Position numbers and translations under genes: made by a program. This document shows, in pieces, positions 18,832 through 26,955 of a stretch of 64,000 nucleotides of DNA. The stretch lies in contig JACJXS010000011.1 in assembly GCA_020636545.1 (NCBI GenBank), forward strand, positions 186,001 to 250,000. Reading direction: 5' to 3'. This DNA is from Chitinophagales bacterium. Its GTDB lineage: Bacteria; Bacteroidota; Bacteroidia; Chitinophagales; JADIYW01. The first letter of the stretch is position 1. Each line of letters begins with the position of its first letter. The notes below the pieces were generated by a model. The model searched no databases and was not told the origin of the DNA. It saw only the letters and a list, made by a program, of their open reading frames with translations.

Positions 18832-19051
18832 GGCTAGAAAATTTATCTTTATTCTTAATCCAAACTATAATTAATGTAATTATAAATAGAAATGGAGCTA
18901 AAAGTAAATATAAAATTCCTGCATTTAAGCTTTTAGCATAATCAGAGCCTTCTGCAGCAGCTCTACACATCGAGCATTGAGCATTGGATAAAATTGGTGT
19001 TACAATAAATAACATCAATAATAAAACGGAAAGTATTCTCTTTACTAACAT
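18821..19051 (-). CDS. Small CxxC membrane protein of the oxidase operon
   Basis: This 76-residue protein has a signal peptide ending near SNAQ, then CSMCRAAAEG, and one C-terminal membrane helix with a short charged tail. The mature protein would expose two cysteines in the periplasm. As I recall, small proteins of this form often follow SCO and DUF420 genes in Bacteroidota oxidase operons. A role in copper delivery or thiol chemistry for CuA assembly is plausible but inferred from position and the CxxC only. It sits 33 bp after the DUF420 gene, and its stop overlaps the ATG of the next gene. Confidence 0.78.
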   Translation of the reverse strand: MLVKRILSVLLLMLFIVTPILSNAQCSMCRAAAEGSDYAKSLNAGILYLLLAPFLFIITLIIVWIKNKDKFSSHEY

Positions 19052-19084
19052 AATATTGTAAATATACTGAATTAAAATAAAAAA

Positions 19085-19612
19085 CTAATAATAAGGTGCT
19101 AAAAAAATATAGATTAAAACACCTGTAATGGAAACATATAACCAAAATGGATAAGTCCACCTTGCCCATTTTTTATGTTTCTCAAATTCTTTAGTGATTA
19201 ATGCAAAAGAAAAAGTCTTTAAAACAAAAGGAAGAATAATAGCAGCCAAAACAATATGTGTCAATAATATAAAATAGTAAACATAACGTATTGCACCTTC
19301 TCCACCAAATTTGGTATCTTCTATTTTAAAAGTATGATAAAATAGATAGCTCACTAAAAATATACAAGACAATAACAAAGCAGTAAGCATAGATAATTTA
19401 TGTAGATTCTTACGTTTCATTTTTATAAAAATCAAACCAAAAATCAAGCACAAACTTGTACCAGTATTAAGCGTTGCATTAAACTTAGGAAAAAAATTTA
19501 AATTGATATTGTGTTCTAAAGCTGGAGGTACCGATTTTAAAAGGCTAATAATTATAAGAGGAACAACAATCGATATTATTGCAATTAAGCTATTAATTTT
19601 TCTATAACTCAT
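19085..19612 (-). CDS. DUF420 membrane protein, oxidase assembly type
   Basis: The 175-residue protein has about five hydrophobic segments. A conserved His lies in the segment YYFILLTHIVLAAIILPF, with the nearby motif HKKWARWTYPFWLYVSITG near the C-terminus. This fits DUF420, whose Bacillus member (CtaM/YozB) is needed for active haem a3-containing oxidases. The position between SCO and the CxxC protein, behind the oxidase structural genes, fits an assembly role. Its start overlaps the SCO gene stop, so translation is probably coupled. Confidence 0.85.
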   Translation of the reverse strand: MSYRKINSLIAIISIVVPLIIISLLKSVPPALEHNINLNFFPKFNATLNTGTSLCLIFGLIFIKMKRKNLHKLSMLTALLLSCIFLVSYLFYHTFKIEDTKFGGEGAIRYVYYFILLTHIVLAAIILPFVLKTFSFALITKEFEKHKKWARWTYPFWLYVSITGVLIYIFLAPYY

Positions 19613-20313
19613 TATTTGTCTTCTTCGGGTATAATAATATAACTCACCAAAAGCTTCTGAGCATCTTTTTTCAATCTAATGATTTCATCATCTTTAGTCC
19701 CATCGTAGAAGCCTCTAATTCTTCTTTCTTTATCTACAAGAACTAATTTTTCACTATGAATAAAATCCTTTGGTCCACCATCGCCTTGCACAGCAGTAAC
19801 TAAATAACCATTTCTAGCTAAAGCATATAATTCCTTTTTGTCTCCAGTCAATAAATGCCAAAGCTTACCATTTACATCATTTTCAACAGCATACTTTTGT
19901 AATTGTTTGACCGAATCTATTTCAGGATCTACTGTATAAGATAAAATCATTACATCTCTATCATTCAAAAAATGTTCTTGGATTTTTCTTAAATTCTTTG
20001 TCATATCAATACAAATTGAAGAGCAAGTCGTGAAGAAAAAATCAGCAACAACTACTTTATTTTGCATAATAGCATCTGTAATTGTGTCGCCATTTTGGTC
20101 TAAAAAAGAAAAAGATGGAACAATATGATATACTGTATCTTTTGAATTGTTTAGTGTTTTGTTTCCATAAATAGGCAAGCAAGTATCTGTATTTAGTTGC
20201 TCTCTATTGGTGTCCATATACTTAAATATCACAAAAAAAATAAGAGGGAAAATAACACCGATAATTCCAGCAATTAAACAACCTCTATTTCCTTTATTAA
20301 TATCTAAGACCAT
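19612..20313 (-). CDS. SCO1/SenC family copper chaperone for cytochrome oxidase
   Basis: The 233-residue protein has an N-terminal membrane anchor (about 10-30) and a periplasmic thioredoxin-fold domain. The copper ligands are the two Cys of TTCSSICIDMTKN and the His in DFIHSEKLVLVD. SCO proteins deliver copper to the CuA centre of oxidase subunit II or reduce its cysteines. The operon contains a CuA-type subunit II, which fits. The insert DGGPKDFIHSEK is the usual spacing before the His. It lies 10 bp after coxIV. Confidence 0.93.
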   Translation of the reverse strand: MVLDINKGNRGCLIAGIIGVIFPLIFFVIFKYMDTNREQLNTDTCLPIYGNKTLNNSKDTVYHIVPSFSFLDQNGDTITDAIMQNKVVVADFFFTTCSSICIDMTKNLRKIQEHFLNDRDVMILSYTVDPEIDSVKQLQKYAVENDVNGKLWHLLTGDKKELYALARNGYLVTAVQGDGGPKDFIHSEKLVLVDKERRIRGFYDGTKDDEIIRLKKDAQKLLVSYIIIPEEDK

Positions 20314-20323
20314 TCAGATTTAG

Positions 20324-20662
20324 TTAAGGCGTAGTAACTTCTAAGAATGCTTTTAACCAAGCATTTCCATCATGTGCAAACGCTATGATAGCCCAAACTA
20401 AAAATGTTAAAGGCAAACCTAAAGTCATTACTAAAGCTCTACTTTCATACTTGACATGCATAAACTCTCCAATAATAAAATAAGCTTTCCAAAGCGTCAT
20501 TAAAACAAATAAAGAATTTAAAACAAAGGTAGAAACCTTACCATGCATAAATAATGCCATAGAAACTTCTACTACTGTAAGTATTGCTAAATATATCGTA
20601 GCTCGCCAAACCGCTTTAACTTGGCTGTTATATTGCTCGTCTGTCATTACATTATCGCTCAT
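20324..20662 (-). CDS. Cytochrome c oxidase subunit IV family protein (caa3 type)
   Basis: The 112-residue protein has three membrane helices and the prokaryotic COX4 pattern, with VWRATIYLAILTVVEV near residue 20 and YFIIGEFMHVKYE in the middle. Such subunits stabilise the binuclear centre of caa3/bo3-type oxidases. It lies between coxIII and SCO in the operon. Confidence 0.88.
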   Translation of the reverse strand: MSDNVMTDEQYNSQVKAVWRATIYLAILTVVEVSMALFMHGKVSTFVLNSLFVLMTLWKAYFIIGEFMHVKYESRALVMTLGLPLTFLVWAIIAFAHDGNAWLKAFLEVTTP

Positions 20663-20701
20663 AATATGTATTTTATATAGATTTTAAAAGTTTAATATTA
20701 A

Positions 20702-21538
20702 TTACATTAAATAGAAAGCTAAGAATACGAATATCCAAACTAAATCCACAAAGTGCCAGTATAAACCAATTTTTTCAACCATTTCATAATGACCTCTTCT
20801 TTCAAAAGTACCGTTTAAAGTCGCCACCAAAACATAAATATTTAAACAAATACCAGTGAACACGTGAAAACCATGAAATCCAGTAATTCCGAAGAATAAA
20901 GCACCAAAAGTTTCAGGACCTCCTTGCTTCATACCTTCTCCAATTGTATGAGCCACACCGTGAACATCAACAAATTGATTTTGGGCATTTACTGCAATTT
21001 CTCTAATTCCTGTGGTTTCATTTATAGCACTTTGAGCAATTCTTAAAGTACCTTCAGCATCTAAAATAAATGGATTAAAAAATGGACGCAAACCCTCGTG
21101 AATTAAGTGAGACCATTCCCAAGCCTGACAGCCTAAGAACATCATTCCACCGATGATACCACCAACCATCCACATCGCAACACCATTTTTATTCATTCGA
21201 TGTCCTTCTTGTACTGCACGCACCACAAAAACTGAACTTAAAATCAAGATAGATGTCATGATGGTAACAAAACCCATTGGTGCTTTAACACCTTCAAGGA
21301 ATGGCATTGCATTAAATACATGATTTGGATTAGGCCACCATACATGACTCATTCTAATAGCCAAATATGCAATCAAGAATGCAGAAAAAGTAAAAGCATC
21401 TGATAATAAGAAATACCACATCATGGTTTTTCCATAACTCATATTTACAGGTGATTTCTCTCCACCCTCATTATTGTCCGGAGTTGGCCAATTAGAATGA
21501 TGTTGTGTAGGATTCGTAATTTCTAAAGCTTCTGACAT
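20702..21538 (-). CDS. Cytochrome c oxidase subunit III
   Basis: This 278-residue haem-copper oxidase subunit III has the segments SYGKTMMWYFLLSDAFTFS, GFHGFHVFTGICLNIYV and the C-terminal YWHFVDLVWIFVFLAFYL. A hydrophilic insertion of about 60 residues (around 145-205) lies between helices. Subunit III does not bind redox metals; it stabilises subunit I. A shorter subunit III is encoded immediately upstream in the operon, so two paralogues occur in tandem, an arrangement I recall from other Bacteroidota. Confidence 0.93.
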   Translation of the reverse strand: MSEALEITNPTQHHSNWPTPDNNEGGEKSPVNMSYGKTMMWYFLLSDAFTFSAFLIAYLAIRMSHVWWPNPNHVFNAMPFLEGVKAPMGFVTIMTSILILSSVFVVRAVQEGHRMNKNGVAMWMVGGIIGGMMFLGCQAWEWSHLIHEGLRPFFNPFILDAEGTLRIAQSAINETTGIREIAVNAQNQFVDVHGVAHTIGEGMKQGGPETFGALFFGITGFHGFHVFTGICLNIYVLVATLNGTFERRGHYEMVEKIGLYWHFVDLVWIFVFLAFYLM

Positions 21539-21555
21539 ATAATTATTTTATTATT

Positions 21556-22161
21556 TTATAAGAAAAAGTATAAAAAACCAAAAAGATATAACCAAAGTAT
21601 GCCCATAAAATGCCAGTACATACTTAATAAATCTGTTCTAACTTGTAAAACATTTGAATTGGGATTAACCACTAATTGTTTATCTGATTTAAGCAACATA
21701 AAACTTTTTACTGAAGCAATTAATAAGAATAACATACCACTTAAAACATGTATAGCGTGAATAATCACAATTACAAATAGAAATTGAGGTGATGGGTTGG
21801 GGTTTCCTGCTGGATAAAATCCTTGATTCGTTAAATAAACCCAACCTGTATATTGAAAATAACAAAAAAGCAATCCACACGCAAAAGTTAAAAACAAAGC
21901 AAAAGATGCAAAACCTAAATTTCCTTTTTTGTTGGCAATATGTGCAACAAGCATAGTTGCACTACTAAATAAGATTATAAATGTTGAAATACTAAAAACT
22001 GAAGATATATCAAACCCAGTCCACGCTCCACCTGCACCTTTTCTAACTAAAAAGGCACTTGTAAAACCAGCAAAAATCATACATGATGAGGCAATAGCTA
22101 ACCACATAATAAATTTATGTGCTCCTTGATTACGTTCTTGATATTTTAATGAATAATCCAT
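21556..22161 (-). CDS. Cytochrome c oxidase subunit III, second shorter copy
   Basis: The 201-residue protein has five membrane helices and the subunit III features HKFIMWLAIASSCMIFAG, VIIIHAIHVLSGMLFL and the C-terminal MYWHFMGILWLYLFGFLY. It lacks the hydrophilic insertion of the 278-residue copy. It follows ctaB by 5 bp. The two subunit III proteins may form one functional unit in the assembled oxidase; that is inference. Confidence 0.92.
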   Translation of the reverse strand: MDYSLKYQERNQGAHKFIMWLAIASSCMIFAGFTSAFLVRKGAGGAWTGFDISSVFSISTFIILFSSATMLVAHIANKKGNLGFASFALFLTFACGLLFCYFQYTGWVYLTNQGFYPAGNPNPSPQFLFVIVIIHAIHVLSGMLFLLIASVKSFMLLKSDKQLVVNPNSNVLQVRTDLLSMYWHFMGILWLYLFGFLYFFL

Positions 22162-22166
22162 AAAAA

Positions 22167-23060
22167 TTATATTTTATCTAAATTTAGAGCTATCAAAACT
22201 ATTGGTAAATAAAAAAAAGATGCAAACATCAATTTTAAGGCACTTTTATTATTCAAATCAATTGATAATTGTATCCCTTGAATAAGGAAATAAATTCCTG
22301 CTAATATTGATATAAAAAGAGAAACCAAACCAGTCATTCCAAAGAAATAGGGTAATGTTGAAACTAAAATTAAAAACACCAAATATGGAATATTTGCCAA
22401 TGCAGAATTTCTCGACTTTTCATTATTAGGTAATAAATGAAATCCAGCTTTATTATAGTCTTCATGTGCTAACCAAGCAATTGCCCAAAAGTGAGGAATT
22501 TGCCAAAAAAACTGAATAAAAAATAAGATAACACCACCTAAACCTATTGTTCCAGTCGCTGCTGTCCAACCAATTAATAAAGGTAATGAACCTGGAACAG
22601 CACCAATAAATACAGCAATTGGAGATATTTTTTTAAAAGGTGTATATATAAATCCATAACTAATTAAAGATAATGCACCTAATAGTCCAGAAATTGGATT
22701 GAAATAAAAACCTAAAATTGAAATACCAATAACACCAAAAATTCCAGCTAAAACAGAAGCAAATACTACACTAATTTGTTGCGTAGGTAGTGGTCTGTTT
22801 TTAGTTCTATCCATTAATTTATCAGTTTCCTTTTCAAATATTTGATTGATTGTAATTGAAGAAGCTGTAACTAAGAACCCTGCAATACTTAATAAGATAA
22901 AAGCTTTTGCATTTAGATTAACATTTGCAAACCAATAAGCCATTACTGCTGAGAAAACTACCAATAAAGACAATCTCAATTTAGTAATAGCACTAAATAT
23001 CACAATCCATTTTTTAATAGAAAGACTTAGAGATGATTGATATGTAGTTTTAGTAATCAA
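22167..23060 (-). CDS. ctaB: Protohaem IX farnesyltransferase (haem O synthase) CtaB
   Basis: CtaB (CyoE/COX10) attaches a farnesyl group to haem B to make haem O, the precursor of haem A. The 297-residue UbiA-superfamily protein has the polyprenyl-diphosphate site NQIFEKETDKLMDRTKNRPL, a second site HFWAIAWLAHEDYNKAG, and about eight membrane helices. It sits between coxI and coxIII. The haem A synthase gene (ctaA) is not in the window. Confidence 0.95.
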   Translation of the reverse strand: MITKTTYQSSLSLSIKKWIVIFSAITKLRLSLLVVFSAVMAYWFANVNLNAKAFILLSIAGFLVTASSITINQIFEKETDKLMDRTKNRPLPTQQISVVFASVLAGIFGVIGISILGFYFNPISGLLGALSLISYGFIYTPFKKISPIAVFIGAVPGSLPLLIGWTAATGTIGLGGVILFFIQFFWQIPHFWAIAWLAHEDYNKAGFHLLPNNEKSRNSALANIPYLVFLILVSTLPYFFGMTGLVSLFISILAGIYFLIQGIQLSIDLNNKSALKLMFASFFYLPIVLIALNLDKI

Positions 23061-23079
23061 AATATTTAAAAAAAAATTA

Positions 23080-24867
23080 CTAATGACTTTCTATTTCACC
23101 TTCTTTTAATGGTGTTGTTTGAGCAATAAAATCTTCATCAGCACCTGGTTTACTATAATCATAAGGCCATCTGTGAACAACAGGCAAATCTCCTTCCCAG
23201 TTTCCATGAATTCCTTCCACAGGAGACGTCCATTCTAATGTAGTAGCATTCCATGGGTTTTGAGGTGCTTTCTTACCAAAGTACATACTATGGAAGAAAT
23301 TAAAAATAAATATAAACTGAGTGATAAAAACAATAATTGTTACAACTGTAATTATCACATTCATATTAGCATACTGAGAAAATGCATCAAATTCATTAAA
23401 ATGATAATATCTTCTTGGAACGCCAGATAAACCCATAAAGTGCATAGGCCAGAAGATTAAATAGGCACCAACAAAGGTAATGCCGAAATGAATATAACCC
23501 ATAGTATTATTCATCATTCTACCAAACATTCTTGGAAACCAATGATAAACACCAGCAAACATTCCAAAGAAAGCAGCAACACCCATTACCAAGTGGAAGT
23601 GAGCAATAACAAAATAAGTATCATGTAAACGGATATCCACTGTAGAACTACCTAACCAAATACCTGTTAAACCTCCTGAAATAAATAAAGACACAAAACC
23701 GACAGCAAAAATAGAGGCTGGGTTGATATGAAAATTACCTCTCCATAAGGTTGTAAGCCAGTTAAATACTTTTATAGACGATGGAATCGCAATCAATAAG
23801 GTAAAAACTGTAAAAACGCCACCTAAAAATGGGTTCATTCCAGAAACGAACATGTGGTGAGCCCAAACCAAGAAACTCATAATCGTAATTCCCAATAATG
23901 AGAAAATCATAGCTTTATAACCAAATACCGGCTTTCTCGAATGAATCGCTAAAACTTCAGACACAATACCCATTGCTGGTAAAATAATAATATATACTTC
24001 AGGGTGTCCTAAGAACCAAAATAAATGTTGGAACAAAATTGGACTACCACCAGAATATGGTAATGGACTTCCACCAACAACTATGTTTGATAAAAAGAAA
24101 CTAGTACCTAATCCTCTGTCAAATATTAATAAAACAGCAGCTGATAATAATACTGGAAAAGCTAATAGACCAACTATTGCAGTAAAAAATAAAGCCCAAA
24201 CACTTAATGGCATTCTATACATAGTCATACCTTTAGTACGCATATTTAAAATAGTTGAAATATAATTCAACCCACCCATTAAAGTAGAAATAATAAATAG
24301 TGCAATGGCGATTAACCAAAGTGTCATTCCTAATCCTGAACCAGGAGAAGTTTGAGGTAATGCACTTAATGGAGGATAAACTGTCCAACCAGCTGAAGGA
24401 GCACCATCTGGTGCAAACAAAGAAGCCAACATAAAGACACTAGCCAAAATGAAAATCCAAAATGAAAGTGCGTTTAATAATGGAGAAGCCATATCTCTAG
24501 CTCCAATTTGAAAAGGTACTAATAAATTTGCAAATGTACCTGTTAAACTTGCAGTAAGTACAAAGAAAATCATTATTGTACCGTGCATGGTAATCATTGC
24601 ATTATAAGCTTCAGGCTTTAATATTCCATCAGTGTACCAAGTACTAAAAAGCGTTTCCAATACAGGAAATGTTTCGTTAGGCCAAGCTAATTGTGTTCTA
24701 AATAACACTGAAAGTAATCCACCTAAAACTGCCCAAGCCATACCAGCAAAAAGGAATTGGCGTGAAATTATTTTATGATCTAAACTAAAAATATATTTAG
24801 AGATAAAGGTTTCTGTATGGTGATGTGCTTGTCCATCTATATTGTTTTCTATTGCAGAAGTAACCAT
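23080..24867 (-). CDS. ctaD: Cytochrome c oxidase subunit I
   Basis: This catalytic subunit has 595 residues and about 12-13 membrane helices. Visible are the low-spin haem ligand region MITMHGTIMIFF, the CuB/Tyr site FWFLGHPEVYIIILP, HHMFVSGMNPFLGG, and the haem a3/haem a histidines in LHDTYFVIAHFHLVMG. The Glu in GHPEVY marks an A1-type (mitochondrial-like D-channel) enzyme. It reduces oxygen to water and pumps protons. It starts 26 bp after the coxII stop. Confidence 0.97.
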   Translation of the reverse strand: MVTSAIENNIDGQAHHHTETFISKYIFSLDHKIISRQFLFAGMAWAVLGGLLSVLFRTQLAWPNETFPVLETLFSTWYTDGILKPEAYNAMITMHGTIMIFFVLTASLTGTFANLLVPFQIGARDMASPLLNALSFWIFILASVFMLASLFAPDGAPSAGWTVYPPLSALPQTSPGSGLGMTLWLIAIALFIISTLMGGLNYISTILNMRTKGMTMYRMPLSVWALFFTAIVGLLAFPVLLSAAVLLIFDRGLGTSFFLSNIVVGGSPLPYSGGSPILFQHLFWFLGHPEVYIIILPAMGIVSEVLAIHSRKPVFGYKAMIFSLLGITIMSFLVWAHHMFVSGMNPFLGGVFTVFTLLIAIPSSIKVFNWLTTLWRGNFHINPASIFAVGFVSLFISGGLTGIWLGSSTVDIRLHDTYFVIAHFHLVMGVAAFFGMFAGVYHWFPRMFGRMMNNTMGYIHFGITFVGAYLIFWPMHFMGLSGVPRRYYHFNEFDAFSQYANMNVIITVVTIIVFITQFIFIFNFFHSMYFGKKAPQNPWNATTLEWTSPVEGIHGNWEGDLPVVHRWPYDYSKPGADEDFIAQTTPLKEGEIESH

Positions 24868-24893
24868 TTTATATAACTTTTAATTTTAATTTA

Positions 24894-26366
24894 TTATTTT
24901 TTAGTAACTCTAATATCTATTCTTCTATTTTGTTGTCTTCCAGCATCTGTATCGTTAGATGCAACAGAATGTTCTTGTCCATATCCATCAGAAGATAATC
25001 TTTTAACATCAACACCTAGTTTTGATAATTCATTCAATACTGATTTTGCCCTATCCGTTGATAGTTTTAAATTATCTTCAGGTTTTCCAACATTATCAGT
25101 ATAGCCACCTAATTTAATCTCAACATTAGGATAAGCTTTTAATATTTCAGCAATATTTTTTAATTGTTCTTGAGAACTTGGTAATAAAGTAGATTTTCCA
25201 GTAGCAAATAACAATCTATCAAAAGAAAACCATAAGTCTTTAGAAACTGCTTGGTTACTATTCAAGAAATCAATTAATTTATTTTCTACTCCATTAGTGA
25301 TAGCTCCTACTAAACTAAATCCAGTAGTCAATGTATTTTCAAAATTTCCAGAATTAGTTGTAACAACAGCAGTATCTTGAGCAGCTTTGTCATCTAAAGC
25401 TGGTTTAACTACTGTTCTATAATAAGATTTTTGCTCTCTTAACCATTGTTTGTATTCATCTTCTGTTACTACTCTAACTCTTTTTTGCATATTGTAGTGT
25501 CCACTACCACATAATTGATTACATGCTAATACATAATTAAAATCAGGATTCTCTAATTTTTTACGCATTTCTTCAGTCGTAATTGTAGGTTTAAAAGCCA
25601 TTTTGGTTGGAACACCTGGAACAGCATCCATCATCACTCTAAATTCAGGTAAATAAAAACTATGAATTACATCTAATGCACCAATATGAACAATAACAGG
25701 TTTATTGACTGGCAAAACAATTTCGTCCACTAACATATCATCATGACTGTTCTTATTGTTCCAATTAACACCTAATTCATTATCAGAATTAACCAAAGTA
25801 AAATCTCTTACACCTAACTTTCCATCTTTACCAGGATATCTAACTACCCATGCAAATTGTTTACCTGTAACCTCTATAGCTAAAGTTCCTTCATCTTGTT
25901 TAGAAAATATTTTACTCCAGCTACTTAAACTAAATAAAACAATACCAATCATAACAATAGCAGGTACTGTTGTCCAAATAATTTCTAATTTACTATTATG
26001 AGGATAAAAATCTGCTTTACGATCTTTTCTATAATGATATTTATAAACAAAATAAAACAACAATATATGCGTTAAAATAAAAACGATACCAGTTAAAACT
26101 AGAATAAAGTTCATTAAATTATCAATTGCAACTCCCTCTTCAGAAGCAGAAACCGGAAGAAACTTTTTAGATTCAGTAATCCAACTTATAATAGTATAAA
26201 TCAGAACACCAAAACCTATTAATGAAAAATACAAAGCACTTTTTGAATGGCTTTCTTTATTGTTTTCTTTTTTAATAGCATCTATTAAATCTGAAGTTTT
26301 GCTTATTTGAAGCACAACAAAGAAAAGTAAAGCAATAATTAAAAGGATTAGAACTGCTGTAAACAT
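24894..26366 (-). CDS. ctaC: Cytochrome c oxidase subunit II fused to a C-terminal OmpA domain
   Basis: The 490-residue protein has four hydrophobic segments (about 2-20, 44-63, 85-108, 130-153), then the periplasmic CuA domain (160-300) with ligands His235, Cys282, Cys286, His290 and Met293 in CNQLCGSGHYNM. Gln284 stands where Glu is usual; that residue binds copper through its backbone. A linker (about 310-375) leads to a complete OmpA-like peptidoglycan-binding domain (378-490). It has FATGKSTLLPSS, GYTDNVGKPEDN, LSTDRAKSV, SDGYGQEH and GRQQNRRIDI. Asp424 and Arg439 are spaced exactly like the diaminopimelate-binding pair of OmpA. Both domains would be periplasmic, so the oxidase could be tethered to the cell wall. 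It is the first gene of the oxidase operon. Confidence 0.93.
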   Translation of the reverse strand: MFTAVLILLIIALLFFVVLQISKTSDLIDAIKKENNKESHSKSALYFSLIGFGVLIYTIISWITESKKFLPVSASEEGVAIDNLMNFILVLTGIVFILTHILLFYFVYKYHYRKDRKADFYPHNSKLEIIWTTVPAIVMIGIVLFSLSSWSKIFSKQDEGTLAIEVTGKQFAWVVRYPGKDGKLGVRDFTLVNSDNELGVNWNNKNSHDDMLVDEIVLPVNKPVIVHIGALDVIHSFYLPEFRVMMDAVPGVPTKMAFKPTITTEEMRKKLENPDFNYVLACNQLCGSGHYNMQKRVRVVTEDEYKQWLREQKSYYRTVVKPALDDKAAQDTAVVTTNSGNFENTLTTGFSLVGAITNGVENKLIDFLNSNQAVSKDLWFSFDRLLFATGKSTLLPSSQEQLKNIAEILKAYPNVEIKLGGYTDNVGKPEDNLKLSTDRAKSVLNELSKLGVDVKRLSSDGYGQEHSVASNDTDAGRQQNRRIDIRVTKK

Positions 26367-26474
26367 ATTTTGTTATTTTAAATTGTTTTATTTATGATGA
26401 TAAACATTTTATATTTTGTAATGTAAATTAAAAATTAACAAAAAGGGAAATTAAATATTATTAATCTTAATTAA

Positions 26475-26506
26475 CAAATATACTATGCGTATATTCACAA
26501 GCCAAA
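26475..26506 (-). promoter_or_regulatory. Promoter of the cytochrome oxidase operon
   Basis: On the minus strand TTTG (26506-26503), 20 bases, then TATATTTG (26482-26475) matches the Bacteroidota consensus. Transcription should begin near 26468, giving a leader of about 100 bases before the coxII ATG. Together with the terminator at 26727-26779 it separates the oxidase operon from the ACIII operon. The 220 bases between this promoter and the terminator (about 26507-26726) are AT-rich; I see no gene or clear site in them. Confidence 0.65.
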
Positions 26507-26726
26507 GGTAAAAAATAAAATTAAATAAAAAAGAAAAAAGGTGAAAAAATAATTAATTATTTTGAATAAAATTCTACTCAAAATATAACTTATTTATTTA
26601 CAATAATTTTTGAAAATTATTTCTAATGTAAATAAAATATAGATACTATATATTATGAAAAATAAGTAAATCAAGGAGAAAACTATTATAATTCATTGTA
26701 ATTAGAGAAAAGAATAAAATAAAAAA

Positions 26727-26779
26727 ACTTTGGTTAAATCAATCTCCCAAAAAAATAAAGGGAGATATTTAACCAAAGT
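26727..26779 (-). terminator. Rho-independent terminator of the ACIII operon
   Basis: On the minus strand an outer 12-bp perfect stem (ACTTTGGTTAAA with TTTAACCAAAGT) encloses an inner 6-bp stem (TCTCCC with GGGAGA), with short unpaired bases between them. A run of seven T and more T-rich sequence (TTTTTTATTTT) follows. It lies 28 bases after the stop of the small ORF at 26807 and before the oxidase promoter. Confidence 0.88.
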
Positions 26780-26806
26780 CTTATATGAATCTGATATCCT
26801 TAAAAA

Positions 26807-26929
26807 TTAAGCTAAATTTTGTTGCTTAAGTTCTTTAAAAACATTTATCAAATTTGATATTTTCTTGATTTGAAAAACGATAAAAATTATCGCTGCAACA
26901 AGTAAAAGGATTAAAAATAAAGAAGGCAT
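26807..26929 (-). CDS. 40-residue membrane protein resembling the oxidase subunit II N-terminus
   Basis: This short frame starts 26 bp after the actF stop and ends just before the operon terminator, so it would be cotranscribed with act genes. It encodes one hydrophobic helix (about 3-19) followed by a basic amphipathic tail. Aligned without gaps, residues 1-34 match residues 1-34 of the fused subunit II at 15 positions, including FQI/LQI at 19-21, K23, S25, L27-I28 and K32. It could be a small subunit of the ACIII-oxidase assembly or a relic of a duplicated subunit II gene. Its position, ATG start and conserved pattern make it more than chance, but there is no functional evidence. Confidence 0.6.
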   Translation of the reverse strand: MPSLFLILLLVAAIIFIVFQIKKISNLINVFKELKQQNLA

Positions 26930-26955
26930 AATCTATTTGTTTATGATATTAATTA

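Noticed and set aside
25481..25525. Gln in place of Glu in the CuA motif of oxidase subunit II as a loss-of-function sign
   Set aside because: That position binds copper by its backbone carbonyl, all side-chain ligands are kept, and similar CNxxCG motifs are, as I recall, normal in Bacteroidota.
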